Source of the DNA: Pyxidicoccus trucidator | GTDB taxonomy: Bacteria > Myxococcota > Myxococcia > Myxococcales > Myxococcaceae | Assembly (NCBI RefSeq): GCF_010894435.1 | Contig: NZ_JAAIXZ010000014.1 | Location: 124,001-188,000, forward strand | DNA: 64,000 nt | Reading direction: 5' to 3' | Part shown: positions 1 to 8,407 of the stretch, piece by piece | Layout: every line of letters starts with the position of its first letter | Numbering within the stretch: the stretch's first letter is position 1 | Position numbers and translations under genes: made by a program | Notes under the pieces: generated by a model | Told to the model about the DNA's origin: nothing | What the model saw: the letters and a program-made list of their open reading frames with translations, nothing else | Databases searched by the model: none

Positions 1-310
1 CAGGACCCGGAGGTGGCACGGCTTCGTTCATGAGTGGAGGCGCTGTGCCGAGGACTCCGGTCATGTACCGCCCTGCACGCTGATGAGTCCGCGAACCGTA
101 CGTGAGGGACGCGACGTGCTGGCGGCACGAGTCGTACATCGTCTCTTGCGTCCATGTGGCAGCAGTCCGTGGTCCTCGGGACGCGAGGTGTGGCCGGTGG
201 AACGCGGTGCAAGCACGAGCCATGTTGAGCTTCGCCGCGCACCGACAGGGCCACTGCGTGGGAGCGATGGCTTGCGTGGCCGGGAGAGGTGGGCCGGCCA
301 ACGTATGCCG
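1..310. other. No gene identified at left edge
   Basis: I see no convincing coding region here. One plus-strand frame is open from the edge and ends after ten codons at a TGA at 31-33. It could be the last residues of a gene lying to the left, but this cannot be judged. Other open frames run antisense into the ceramidase gene and have the composition of shadows. No clear terminator for the ceramidase was found. Confidence 0.4.
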
Positions 311-2524
311 TCACCGCGTGGCGGCTGTTGCCGGCGCTGCGGGAGAGGGCTCTACCTCCGACACGGCCTGCGCGCGGGCGGCGCCGGGCGGGCAGCGGTC
401 AGCGACGGACTCCGTGACGGAGAACTCACGCGACATGCCGCTGTAGGGGCGCGGAGCATCGTCCGGGCGCGGGCGCCAATCGCCATCATGGCGGATGCGG
501 TACGTGCCCGGACGCGTGTCCTCGGGAATGTCCCACTCCACCGTCACCTGCGAGCACGCGCCGCGAGGAGGGCAGGGGTAGCTCTTCCAGCGGTACTTCG
601 TCTCCCAGTCCCAGTCGTACGCCACCGGCACCCAGTTCCCGTCCTCCTGCCGGCGCTGCACCTCCAGATAGGAGCGCTGCGTGCGCAGGTCATTGCGCGG
701 GTAGCCTCCCCAGAAGGTGACGCGCGCCGTGCCACAGCGCGGGTAGGTGCCCTCCACGTCCCGGCCGGAGACGACGGCGCCGAAGGTGATGTTGCCGAAG
801 CGAGGATCTCCCCGTGGCACCTCGTCGTACGTATGGGACAGCCGGGTCTCCTTCACGAGGCCGCTGGGGGACTTCGGCTTCGGTCCCTTCGGCACCTCCG
901 CTCCCGAGGCGAGCGCCTCCGCCAGCTTCGCCGTCTCCTGCTGCACCGCCGCGAGCTGCCACGGGCCGAAGTGGGTGGAGGCCCCTTCGTAGTCCTGCTT
1001 CGCGTACTCCTGGCGCGTCGTGAGGTAGCCCGAGTACGCGTTGGACAGCCCGGCGATGACGACATGCTCCACGCCCACCGGCGCCAGCCGCTCGCGCACC
1101 GTCTCGCGCAGCCGCCGGCCCGCCATGGTGGTCATCTCGAAGGGCACGGCCACCAGCACCAGGTTGCCCAGCCGCACCAGCTGCACCGGCAGCACGTTGG
1201 GGCTCATGATGGGGCACATGTCCCCGGGCTTCAGCACCACCGGCTTCTCCGCCTGACACGGGTCGTTGTCCACGCCGCAGAAGAAGCCCGCCAGCGGGTC
1301 GCCACAGCGCACGCCCTCTTTGCCCACGCCCCGGCCGTCCTCCGTGCCCGCGAGCATGGAGATGCCCAGCGCCGCCTTGCACGTCCGGCGCTCCTGACCG
1401 TCCGCCCACTCGGGCGCCACCTTCACATCGTCCATCTTCACGTACGTGTGCCGGTAGTCCACGCCACCCGTGAGCGGCCGCGCGCTCGCGGTGTCCTCGA
1501 AGAGGCGCCACGCGAGGTCGAACTGCCGGCGGCCGGCTTCGACGGTGGCGGAAAGGTCCCCCTCGCCCCGGCCCCCTCCACCGCCGTAGATGTTGGGCGT
1601 CACATCGCCCTCGTTGCTCTGGGCGAAGGCGGCCACGAAGGTCTTCGGCGAGCCGTAGTCCGTGTCCTGGCGCTTCTCGAAGAGATAGGACGCATAGCCC
1701 TTGTTGTCGCCGCTGATGAGCGTGTTGCGGTTGCTCATGGACGTGGCGTGCACCGCGAACCAGCTGAGCATCCCCACGGGGGACATCGGCCCCGGCTCCG
1801 GGGATGCGGAGGACTCCAGCCGCAGCAGCGTCATGGCCGTGTCCACGTCCCCCGAGTACCGCGCGCGCTCCTCCCGGGGGTTGAGGCCATACGCGCCCGC
1901 GGAGCGGTTGCCGCTCGCTCCGGGCAGTTCACCCGTCGCCAGGAGGATGCGCCCGGGGGCGACGTTGTCGTGGGCCCGGACGATGGACTGGAAGATGCCC
2001 TCCGCGATGGCGTCGAAGTTCTGCGGCACGAAGCCGATGATGGGGATGCCCAGGAAGGTGTGGTTGTAGAGCGCGTAGTGCGAGTAGCCGCCCGGCCCCG
2101 CGTGCGTGTGCGTGGCGCTCAGCAGCACGTTGTCGTCCGAGTACAGGTCCTCGCCGTAGCGCTCGCGGAGCTTCCGCACCACATCCAGCTTCACCGCCTG
2201 GAAGATCATCCCCAGGTCCGCGCTGACGAACACCGCCCGCCTGTCATTGCACGGCGAGGCGATGACGAAGGCGCGCGAGCGCAGCCGCAGGTGGATGCCC
2301 GAGGTGTTCTGTCCCGCCTTGACGTAGCCCATCATCATCACCTGCGCCGCCGGGCCGGTGACGTCGTAGACGCCCGTGCCCACCTGGAAGTCCGAGCGGC
2401 CGTCGCACCCCTGGGCCCGGAGCGCGAGGGCCTGGGGCTGGGGCTCCACCCGCTTCGGTGCACAGCCGCCCAGCGCCGCGAGCGCCAGCGCGAGCATCCA
2501 CCCGCGTGAGGACAGGCATTGCAT
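311..2524 (-). CDS. Neutral/alkaline (non-lysosomal) ceramidase, secreted lipoprotein
   Basis: A 737-aa protein that should hydrolyse the amide bond of ceramide to sphingosine and fatty acid. The N-terminus (residues 1-21) is a lipoprotein signal with lipobox ALGGC. Seen motifs match the ceramidase family: zinc-site THTHAGPGG, GNRSAGAYGLNP, QSNEGDVTPN, VPFEMTTMAGRRLR and GLSNAYSGYLTTRQEY. Length is normal for the family (N-terminal catalytic domain, C-terminal beta domain). Start chosen at the ATG directly before the hydrophobic signal, behind the purine-rich GAGGGGGAA; the frame extends 39 codons upstream without such features. Divergent from the next gene across 115 bp. Function is confident from motifs; substrate range is inferred. 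Confidence 0.93.
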   Translation of the reverse strand: MQCLSSRGWMLALALAALGGCAPKRVEPQPQALALRAQGCDGRSDFQVGTGVYDVTGPAAQVMMMGYVKAGQNTSGIHLRLRSRAFVIASPCNDRRAVFVSADLGMIFQAVKLDVVRKLRERYGEDLYSDDNVLLSATHTHAGPGGYSHYALYNHTFLGIPIIGFVPQNFDAIAEGIFQSIVRAHDNVAPGRILLATGELPGASGNRSAGAYGLNPREERARYSGDVDTAMTLLRLESSASPEPGPMSPVGMLSWFAVHATSMSNRNTLISGDNKGYASYLFEKRQDTDYGSPKTFVAAFAQSNEGDVTPNIYGGGGGRGEGDLSATVEAGRRQFDLAWRLFEDTASARPLTGGVDYRHTYVKMDDVKVAPEWADGQERRTCKAALGISMLAGTEDGRGVGKEGVRCGDPLAGFFCGVDNDPCQAEKPVVLKPGDMCPIMSPNVLPVQLVRLGNLVLVAVPFEMTTMAGRRLRETVRERLAPVGVEHVVIAGLSNAYSGYLTTRQEYAKQDYEGASTHFGPWQLAAVQQETAKLAEALASGAEVPKGPKPKSPSGLVKETRLSHTYDEVPRGDPRFGNITFGAVVSGRDVEGTYPRCGTARVTFWGGYPRNDLRTQRSYLEVQRRQEDGNWVPVAYDWDWETKYRWKSYPCPPRGACSQVTVEWDIPEDTRPGTYRIRHDGDWRPRPDDAPRPYSGMSREFSVTESVADRCPPGAARAQAVSEVEPSPAAPATAATR

Positions 2525-2639
2525 GGTGGTGGTTCCCCCTCGGTAGGATGGGGCGGCGTGCCCGCTCGTGGCGTGAGAGGTTAACCCACCGTGAAGTATT
2601 TCTCGCCCGGGTTCAGCGCAGCGCAGAGGAGCCAACACC

Positions 2640-3491
2640 ATGAGTCAGGTTGCCACCCGGAGCCCTCCCGCCGCGCCACGCGAGGACGAGCCGCGGCAGC
2701 ACGACTCCCTGGACGTCCCCCAGGTGGAGGGTAGCGGTCCGGTCTCCACCGGGGGGCCCGTCGCCTTCCGGGGCGAGCCCCTGTTGGATACCCTCACCGT
2801 GCTCGTCCAGGAGGTCCACACCGCGACGGACCTCAAGAAGCCCGGAATGGTGGGGGCCATCAACGCGCTGCTGGCACGGCTGCCCGCGGAGGTGGACGCT
2901 GGAGCAGCCTCGGCCGTGCTGCAGCGCCTGCTGGCGGCGGGGCGCCTGGAGGGACTGGCGGACGAGGAGGGGCAGTTTGCCAGCATCGCGGCCACGCAGA
3001 CCCTGCTGGACCTGGGCTACCCGCATGCGCTCGAGGTGACGCCGGAGCAGCTGGAGGCCCTGCGCCGCTGGAGGCCAACGACGCCTCCCGTGCCATGGTT
3101 CAACATCTCCGTGACGCTGTTCTTCGCCTTCGTCGCGCAGATCTTCTTCGCCTCGTCCGGGCCCGACTACCATCCCATGATGGCGGAAGTGCTCGCCGGT
3201 GGGACGCGGCGGTTCGCGGAGCGCACCTGGCTGGAAGACTTTGTCCGGAGCACCTCGGCGCTGGTGACCGCGGGCCAGTTCTGGTCGAACTTCGCGGCCT
3301 TCATCCTGTCCGTGGCGGCGGGCTGGCACTACCGGGGGCGCCGGCTGGCCCGGCGCGTCTTCTTCGGCCTCGGCGTCCTGGGCCTGCTGGTGGGCAGCCT
3401 GCAGCTGACAGCGAGCGTGTGGCTGACGTGGACCACGTTCGCCTCGGCGGCGGGCTCGCTCGTCTCGGGCTGGTTGCTGAAGAGGCGGTGA
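2640..3491 (+). CDS. Hypothetical membrane protein
   Basis: A 283-aa protein of no family I recognise. The first half (1-150) is hydrophilic, rich in Ala, Leu and charged residues and probably helical. The second half carries about three to four hydrophobic segments (around residues 153-175, 218-235, 243-262 and 265-280) and ends in LLKRR, so it is probably an inner-membrane protein with a cytoplasmic N-terminal domain. ATG start with GAGGAG 9 bases upstream. It ends inside a hairpin shared with the convergent gene. Confidence 0.75.
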   Translation: MSQVATRSPPAAPREDEPRQHDSLDVPQVEGSGPVSTGGPVAFRGEPLLDTLTVLVQEVHTATDLKKPGMVGAINALLARLPAEVDAGAASAVLQRLLAAGRLEGLADEEGQFASIAATQTLLDLGYPHALEVTPEQLEALRRWRPTTPPVPWFNISVTLFFAFVAQIFFASSGPDYHPMMAEVLAGGTRRFAERTWLEDFVRSTSALVTAGQFWSNFAAFILSVAAGWHYRGRRLARRVFFGLGVLGLLVGSLQLTASVWLTWTTFASAAGSLVSGWLLKRR

Positions 3492-3511
3492 GCCGGTGGG
3501 GCTCCGGCTCA
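3489..3511. terminator. Bidirectional hairpin containing both stop codons
   Basis: Perfect 8-bp inverted repeat TGAGCCGG / CCGGCTCA with a 7-nt loop. The left arm begins with the TGA of the plus-strand membrane protein and the right arm ends with the TCA (TGA on the minus strand) of the oxidoreductase. No T-tract follows, so termination strength is uncertain. Confidence 0.5.
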
Positions 3512-4159
3512 GGCCCGGACGAGCTGCACGTTGAAGTGGGGGGTGCCGAGCGCCTGGTAGAGCCGGAGCCACAGGAACAGGTAGCTCTCCGTGCCACGCG
3601 ACGTGGTGATGTCCCCCAGGTCGACGACGCGCTTCCAGCCGAACCCCTCCGTGAGGACCTGCGTCACCTGCTTCTTCGCGCCCGCGTCGTTGCCGGCGAC
3701 GAAGATGTCCGTCGGCGCGGGCAGCAGGCCCGGGTTCACCATGACGTCGGCCGCGACGGTGTTGAGGCTCTTGACCACCTTCACGTCCGGGAAGGCGCGC
3801 TGGAGCTGCTCGCCCAGCGAGTCCGTGTTGCAGATGGACAGGGTGGGGGGAAAGCCCTTGGAGAAGTCGAGCGGGTTGGCCACGTCCACCAGCACCTTGC
3901 CCTTCAGGTGCTCCGCGCCCGCCAGCTTCAGCGCCTCCAGGGAGGCCGTGCCCGCGGTGCAGTTGAAGAGCAGCTCCCCGAAGGCCGCCGCGTCGGCGAA
4001 GGTGCCCTGCGAGGCCCTGGCGCCCGCCTTGCGCGTCCAGGCCACCGCCTTCTCGTGGTTCGCCGTGCGCGAGCCCATGCGCACCTCGTGGCCCAGCTCC
4101 ACCAGCTTCGTGCCCAGCGTCTCGCCCACCACTCCGGTGCCCAGGATTGCGATTTTCAT
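3509..4159 (-). CDS. NADP/F420-type oxidoreductase (Rossmann reductase)
   Basis: A 216-aa protein of the NADP oxidoreductase, coenzyme F420-dependent family. The N-terminus MKIAILGTGVVGETLG is a Rossmann dinucleotide-binding loop, followed by the arginine-containing GSRTA stretch after beta-2 that typically favours NADP. The motif VVKSLNTVAADVM near residue 120 is characteristic of the family. The real hydride donor and substrate cannot be told; myxobacteria may use NADP only. It is divergent from a LysR regulator, the classic layout of a regulator and its target, so it is probably controlled by it. Confidence 0.85.
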   Translation of the reverse strand: MKIAILGTGVVGETLGTKLVELGHEVRMGSRTANHEKAVAWTRKAGARASQGTFADAAAFGELLFNCTAGTASLEALKLAGAEHLKGKVLVDVANPLDFSKGFPPTLSICNTDSLGEQLQRAFPDVKVVKSLNTVAADVMVNPGLLPAPTDIFVAGNDAGAKKQVTQVLTEGFGWKRVVDLGDITTSRGTESYLFLWLRLYQALGTPHFNVQLVRA

Positions 4160-4181
4160 GAATGAGGTTCTCCGTGCTTCG

Positions 4182-4196
4182 GGGTTGGGCCAACCC
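4182..4196. promoter_or_regulatory. 15-bp palindrome upstream of oxidoreductase
   Basis: GGGTTGG-G-CCAACCC, a perfect inverted repeat with a one-base centre, lies 23 bp before the oxidoreductase start in the regulator-target intergenic region. It is a candidate operator; its relation to the LysR protein is inferred. Confidence 0.4.
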
Positions 4197-4201
4197 TAAC
4201 C

Positions 4202-4259
4202 GTCAACTCCACGCGCATCGAGCACGCGGGGGTTGAACCATCGTCAACTCCAGGTTGAC
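4202..4259. promoter_or_regulatory. GTCAAC/GTTGAC repeat cluster, likely LysR operator
   Basis: The half-site GTCAAC occurs at 4202-4207 and 4243-4248. GTTGA at 4232-4236 pairs with TCAAC at 4244-4248 (7-bp spacer). GTCAAC at 4243-4248 also pairs with GTTGAC at 4254-4259 (5-bp spacer). Three to four copies of one half-site within 60 bp, between two divergent genes and next to the LysR start, are best read as binding sites for that regulator, including autoregulation. Confidence 0.5.
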
Positions 4260-4269
4260 AATGTGGGCC

Positions 4270-5211
4270 ATGGATTTGTTCGCGGGTGTCATCCCCTTCG
4301 TCCACGTGGCCGAGGAGCGCAGCTTCCGGAAGGCGGCGGCGCGGCTCGGTGTCACCACGGCGGCGGTGAGCAAGGCGGTGCGCAGGCTGGAGGAGGACGT
4401 GGGCGCCAGGCTGTTGGAGCGCACGTCCCGGCAGGTGGCCCTCACGCCCGAGGGCGCGGAGTTCCTCGAGCGCGCCCGGGAGGCGGTGGCCCAGGTGCGC
4501 GCGGCCCGCGAGACGGTGGCCCAGGCCCAGCGCGCGCCCCGGGGCCCGCTCACCGTGTCGCTGTCGTACATCCTGGCCCCCGTGGTGCTGCCCCGCCTGG
4601 CGCGGCTGCAGTCCCGCTATCCGCAGCTGACGCTCCATGTCCGCATGGATGACCGCTTCAGCCGCATGGTGGACGAGCACATCGACGTGGCCCTGCGCGT
4701 GGGTGAATTGGAGGACTCCAGCCTCGTGGCGCGGCGGCTGCTCCACACGCGGTGGGTGACGCTGGCTTCGCCCGCGCACCTCGCCCGCCATGGCACCCCC
4801 GCGAGCCCGGCGGAGCTGTCACGCCACCCGTGCCTGAAGTTCGTGGACCCTCGCGGCCTGGCGCGGGACTGGGTGTTCCTGCGCGAGCCCGGCGGCGCTC
4901 CGGAGGCGGTGCGCACGCAGCTGGCCATGGACGTCAATCACGGCCCCGCGCTGCTGGACCTCGCCGCCGCCGGCGCCGGGCTGTGCCAGGTGCTGGACTT
5001 CATGCTCGACGCGCGCGCGCGGGACGGGCGGCTGGTGGAGGTGCTCGCCGAATACTCGGCGGAAGGCCCGCCCGTGCATGCGCTGTGCATCCCCGGCCGG
5101 CAGGCCGTGCCCCGGGTGCAGGCGCTGCTGCAGCTGCTGTCGGAGGAGCTGCGACCCGGGGGCCGCACGGAGTCGGGAACCTTTCAGCGGGTGGGTGCGT
5201 CCAACCGTTGA
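4270..5211 (+). CDS. LysR-family transcriptional regulator
   Basis: A 313-aa regulator. Residues 1-60 form the winged helix-turn-helix (FRKAAARLGVTTAAVSKAVR, then LERTSRQVALTPEGAEFL), and residues about 90-300 are the periplasmic-binding-like effector domain (LTVSLSYILAPVVLPRLARL). The sequence is closest in feel to the subgroup in which LysR proteins repress adjacent divergent reductases. Upstream in-frame ATG (4261) and TTG (4255) would add three to five residues; the ATG at 4270 best fits the family start. Ligand unknown. Confidence 0.92.
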   Translation: MDLFAGVIPFVHVAEERSFRKAAARLGVTTAAVSKAVRRLEEDVGARLLERTSRQVALTPEGAEFLERAREAVAQVRAARETVAQAQRAPRGPLTVSLSYILAPVVLPRLARLQSRYPQLTLHVRMDDRFSRMVDEHIDVALRVGELEDSSLVARRLLHTRWVTLASPAHLARHGTPASPAELSRHPCLKFVDPRGLARDWVFLREPGGAPEAVRTQLAMDVNHGPALLDLAAAGAGLCQVLDFMLDARARDGRLVEVLAEYSAEGPPVHALCIPGRQAVPRVQALLQLLSEELRPGGRTESGTFQRVGASNR

Positions 5212-5228
5212 ACAGTCGCGCCGGGTCG

Positions 5229-6104
5229 CTACCAGGTGGCGGGAACACCGCTGTCCTGCTTCGACGGCTCCGGCCGCACCCGCGCCACCGGCACCTTGTC
5301 CGGCGGCGTCCCCGACGCGTGGGCCGGCGCGTTCGGGTCTTCTTCGGGTGCGTCGTTGATCTCCTTGTAGAAGCGCCTGCCGATGAACACACCGAGCACC
5401 AGCGACACGCCCAGCCCCACCGCGGAGACGACGGTCATCACCGTGCGGCCCTGCGCCAGCCCACTGCCGAACTGCGCGGTGAGGAAGGTGCCGGGAATCG
5501 TGCCGATCATGATTCCGGCGAGGGAGGGCCACAGCCTCGCGCCACTCGCCGCCGCGGCCACCAGCATGACGTCCGTGGGGCACAGGGGGTTGATGCAGGC
5601 CAGCAGCGCGAAGAGGAAGTCATGGCGCTTCGCGGCTCGCACCAGCGCGGGGTACTTGCCGCCAGCCAGGCGCTTCATGGGCCGGGTGCCTACCTTTCGC
5701 GCCACCCCGAAGAGCAGGATGGCAGACAGGAAGCTGCCCGTTAGTGAATAGAGGGTCGCTGCGAGCGTCCCGAACATCATCCCGCCCACCGCGGTCAGCA
5801 GCTGACCGGGGAGCAGCGTCACCGGGCGGATCGTGAGAAAGGCAATGTACGCCAGGGGAGCCGCCTTCCCGAAAGGCTCCAGGACGGCGGCAATGTGTTG
5901 CTGGTCGATGAAGTCCGGTCCGAGGAACCGGAGCATCACCAGGCCTCCCACGGACACGAGCATCGGGGCCAGTACCCGGAGCCATGTCTTCGCCGACTGC
6001 GCCACGCCGTGCCTCCCCCTCGCGGCCCGATCGCCGGACGCGCCGTTGGCAGAAGGTAGGGGCCTATCGGGAATCGGCAATGTGCAGTGCGGTGTTTCAA
6101 ACAT
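5229..6104 (-). CDS. TVP38/TMEM64-like (VTT/SNARE-associated) membrane protein
   Basis: A 291-aa integral membrane protein with about five to six hydrophobic segments. The central part (TIRPVTLLPGQLLTAVGGMMFG, shortened here in meaning to the PG...GG..FG signature) and a later NPLCPTDVMLVAAAASG and IGTIPGTFL match the VTT domain of DedA/TVP38 proteins, which are linked to lipid scrambling or envelope stability. The hydrophilic C-terminus is proline-rich. Start taken at ATG 6104; a GTG at 6158 would add 18 residues without hydrophobic character. Confidence 0.8.
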   Translation of the reverse strand: MFETPHCTLPIPDRPLPSANGASGDRAARGRHGVAQSAKTWLRVLAPMLVSVGGLVMLRFLGPDFIDQQHIAAVLEPFGKAAPLAYIAFLTIRPVTLLPGQLLTAVGGMMFGTLAATLYSLTGSFLSAILLFGVARKVGTRPMKRLAGGKYPALVRAAKRHDFLFALLACINPLCPTDVMLVAAAASGARLWPSLAGIMIGTIPGTFLTAQFGSGLAQGRTVMTVVSAVGLGVSLVLGVFIGRRFYKEINDAPEEDPNAPAHASGTPPDKVPVARVRPEPSKQDSGVPATW

Positions 6105-6318
6105 AGGAGCGTCCTGGCGGACGTGCCGTCGCCCGGCACGAATGCTCGGCAGGCGCACCTCAACAGCCTGGAATCACTCAGGTTTTTGTGTGGTGTGTCA
6201 GGCGCGAACGGCTGGCGGTGTACGGAGCTTGCTTGCATCGGGGCGCTTCCGTCCCAAGGTTTCAGGCAAGGGGCACCGAGGCGAGGGACGGGTGGCAGTC
6301 ACGAGAGGAGATGGCGAT

Positions 6319-6780
6319 ATGTCGGACAAGGACAACAAGGGCAGCATGACGGTGGCCGAAGCGGGCCGTAAGGGCGGCGAGACTGTCCGCAACGAGCGAG
6401 GCCGGGAGTTCTACGAGACCATCGGCCGCAAGGGCGGCGCGACGGTGAAGGCCGAGCGCGGTCGTTCCTTCTACGAGGAGATTGGCCGCAAGGGCGGCGA
6501 GACGGTGAAGGCCGAGCGCGGCGCGAAGTTCTACGAGGAGATCGGCAAGAAGGGCGGGGATCGCGTCAAGGCGACCCGCGGGCCGAACTTCTACGAGGAG
6601 ATCGGCCGCAAGGGCGGGCAGAAGGTGAAGAAGCTCATCGAGGAGGGCAAGCGCGCGGCTCGCGCCGCGATGGTGGCCGCCGAGGGAGGCACGCCGGAAG
6701 GCACGGCTCCCGCGGCGCCCTCCGCTCCCGCGGCTCCTCCGGCTTCCGAGCCGGCCGGCCAGGGCCAGGGTAACGAGTAG
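6319..6780 (+). CDS. KGG-repeat (GsiB/stress-induced) hydrophilin
   Basis: A 153-aa, highly hydrophilic protein. Residues 16-95 are four near-identical 20-residue units (GRKGGETVKAERGxxFYEEI), with a fifth partial unit after them, matching the KGG repeat of general stress protein GsiB and related bacterial hydrophilins. Residues 120-153 are an Ala/Pro-rich tail. Start fixed by GAGGAG 9 bases before ATG; the longer open frame upstream has no support. A role in desiccation or stationary-phase protection is inferred from the family. Confidence 0.88.
   Translation: MSDKDNKGSMTVAEAGRKGGETVRNERGREFYETIGRKGGATVKAERGRSFYEEIGRKGGETVKAERGAKFYEEIGKKGGDRVKATRGPNFYEEIGRKGGQKVKKLIEEGKRAARAAMVAAEGGTPEGTAPAAPSAPAAPPASEPAGQGQGNE
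6364..6603 (+). repeat. Four tandem 60-bp units inside KGG-repeat gene
   Basis: Four in-frame 60-bp direct repeats, each encoding GRKGG...FYEEI with a few substitutions. They explain the repeat peptide structure of the protein and could expand or contract by slippage. Confidence 0.85.
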
Positions 6781-6818
6781 CGTGGCGCCAGGGGCGCGGA
6801 CCCGGTAAGACGGGCCGC

Positions 6819-7157
6819 GTGTACCTGGTCATCACGTTCCTCGAACAGTTGGAAGTCACCGAGCGGGCCATCCGTCGGCTCCGGGAGTTTGGCATCCCGG
6901 AGCCGTTGGTGGTGCGCGCCCGGAGCGCCGCGGCTGCGTTGTCCGCAGAGGTGCCCGTGTTCGCGGGACTTCGCAGCCTGGCGCTGGGCGCGGACGAGGA
7001 CCGTGTCCTCCTGGTGAGCCTGTTGCCAGCGCTGCCCGCCGAGGAGCTGGAGCGGCTGGTGCAGCGAGTGCAACTGGAGATGGATGCGGACGACCCGCCC
7101 ATGGGCCGGCTGGTCGCCCTGCCGGTGATCTCGGCGCCCACGCACCGCCGCTCGTGA
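6819..7157 (+). CDS. Small PII-like protein upstream of antiporters
   Basis: A 112-aa protein beginning at GTG with MYLVITFLEQLEVTERAIRR. The pattern of a beta-strand, helix, GIPEPLVVRARS loop and later LLPALPAEELERLV helix resembles the ferredoxin-like fold of PII-like signalling proteins, but the family signature is weak. It precedes two cation/proton antiporter genes by 32 bp, and PII-like proteins often sit beside transporters they regulate by binding nucleotides. Both the fold and the role are inference. Confidence 0.6.
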   Translation: MYLVITFLEQLEVTERAIRRLREFGIPEPLVVRARSAAAALSAEVPVFAGLRSLALGADEDRVLLVSLLPALPAEELERLVQRVQLEMDADDPPMGRLVALPVISAPTHRRS

Positions 7158-7189
7158 CGTGGGGGGGCGGAGCGGTGTAAGCACAGCTC

Positions 7190-8407
7190 GTGCAAGCGCT
7201 GCTCGTCCTCCTCTCCATCGCGGCGCTGTCGCTGCTTGCCTCCAGTCGCGCGCTGGATCCGGGACGCTTCCCGGCTCTGGCGAGGCTGGCGGCCAGCGGC
7301 TTCCTGTTCCTCATCTTCGGCGTGCTCATGGGGCCGTCGGTGGCGGGGCTGCTCTCCACACGCAACCTGGACGGCCTGCGCCCGGTGGTGGCGCTCTGCC
7401 TGGGTGCCTCGGGAGTCATCCTCGGCCTCAACCTGGAGCCCCGGCTGCTGAGGCTCCTGCCCCGGCCGGTGTACTCGGCCGCGCTGGCGCACGCCGGCAC
7501 GGCCTTCCTCTTCGTGGCGGTGCCGCTGGTGGCGCCCATCCTCCTCACGTCCGGGCTGTCTCCCCAGGCGGCGGTGGGCGCGGCGGCGCTGCTGGGCGCG
7601 GCGGCGAGCCTGTCCTCCGGCCACTTCGCGGTGCTGGCGTACCGCTCGGGGCGGATGGACCGGGCGCGCGGGCTGGGCGTGGCGCTGCTGACCATGCTGG
7701 ATGACGCGGTGGGCCTGGGCGTGCTGGCGCTGGCGCTGGTGCTGGGCGCGTCCACCCAGGTGGGCGAGGGCCTGGGGCTGGTGTGCCTGGCGCTGCTGCT
7801 GGGCGTCATGTGCGGCGCGCTGCTGGCCTTCCTCACGCACTCGCTGAAGGACCTGGCGGAGCTGACGACGGTGACGCTGGGCGGGGTGGCGCTGGTGGGC
7901 GGCGCGGCGGCGTACCTGCGCGTGTCCGCGCTGCTGGCGGGCGTGGCGTGCGGTGCCACGCTGGCGCTGGTGGGCGGGCGCACGGTGGAGCGGGTGGCGC
8001 GTGCGCTCGGGCGGGTGGAGCGGCCCGCCTTCCTGGTGCTGGTGTTCCTGGTGGGCTGCGGCGTGCATGCGCGGGACTGGGGCGCGTGGGCGCTGGTGCC
8101 GGGCTTCGTGGGGCTGCGCTTCCTGGGCAAGGTGCTGGGCGGGAAGCTGGCGCAGCGGCTGGTGGGGAGCGCGCTGGAGCTGCCCCCGAGGCTGGGCTAC
8201 GCGCTGATTGCCCAGGGCGGCCTGGCGCTGTGCCTGGTGGCCGAGTACGGGATGCTGGTGCCCGGCGGGCTGTCCCAGCGGGTGCTGGACGTGGTGGTGG
8301 TGGGCGCGGTGCTGAACGAGCTGCTCGCCGGCCCGGCCTTCCGGCAGGTGCTGGGCCCCCCGCGCGCGGCCACGCCTGCTCGGCAAGACCTGGAGGTGGC
8401 GGCATGA
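7190..8407 (+). CDS. CPA2-type cation/proton antiporter (first of pair)
   Basis: A 405-aa membrane protein with about eleven to twelve hydrophobic segments over its full length and no cytosolic TrkA-N domain. LGVALLTMLDDAVGLGVLAL contains the Asp-Asp pair typical of the ion-binding helix in the monovalent cation:proton antiporter family; ALLGAAASLSSGHF fits the discontinuous helix. Starts at GTG. Its TGA overlaps the ATG of the next antiporter (ATGA), which suggests co-translation and perhaps a hetero-oligomer. The transported ion is not predictable. Confidence 0.85.
   Translation: MQALLVLLSIAALSLLASSRALDPGRFPALARLAASGFLFLIFGVLMGPSVAGLLSTRNLDGLRPVVALCLGASGVILGLNLEPRLLRLLPRPVYSAALAHAGTAFLFVAVPLVAPILLTSGLSPQAAVGAAALLGAAASLSSGHFAVLAYRSGRMDRARGLGVALLTMLDDAVGLGVLALALVLGASTQVGEGLGLVCLALLLGVMCGALLAFLTHSLKDLAELTTVTLGGVALVGGAAAYLRVSALLAGVACGATLALVGGRTVERVARALGRVERPAFLVLVFLVGCGVHARDWGAWALVPGFVGLRFLGKVLGGKLAQRLVGSALELPPRLGYALIAQGGLALCLVAEYGMLVPGGLSQRVLDVVVVGAVLNELLAGPAFRQVLGPPRAATPARQDLEVAA

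Noticed and set aside
83..2509. Long plus-strand open frame opposite the ceramidase gene
   Set aside because: It is antisense to a gene with clear ceramidase motifs, is arginine- and alanine-heavy and has no recognisable domain; a common shadow in GC-rich DNA.
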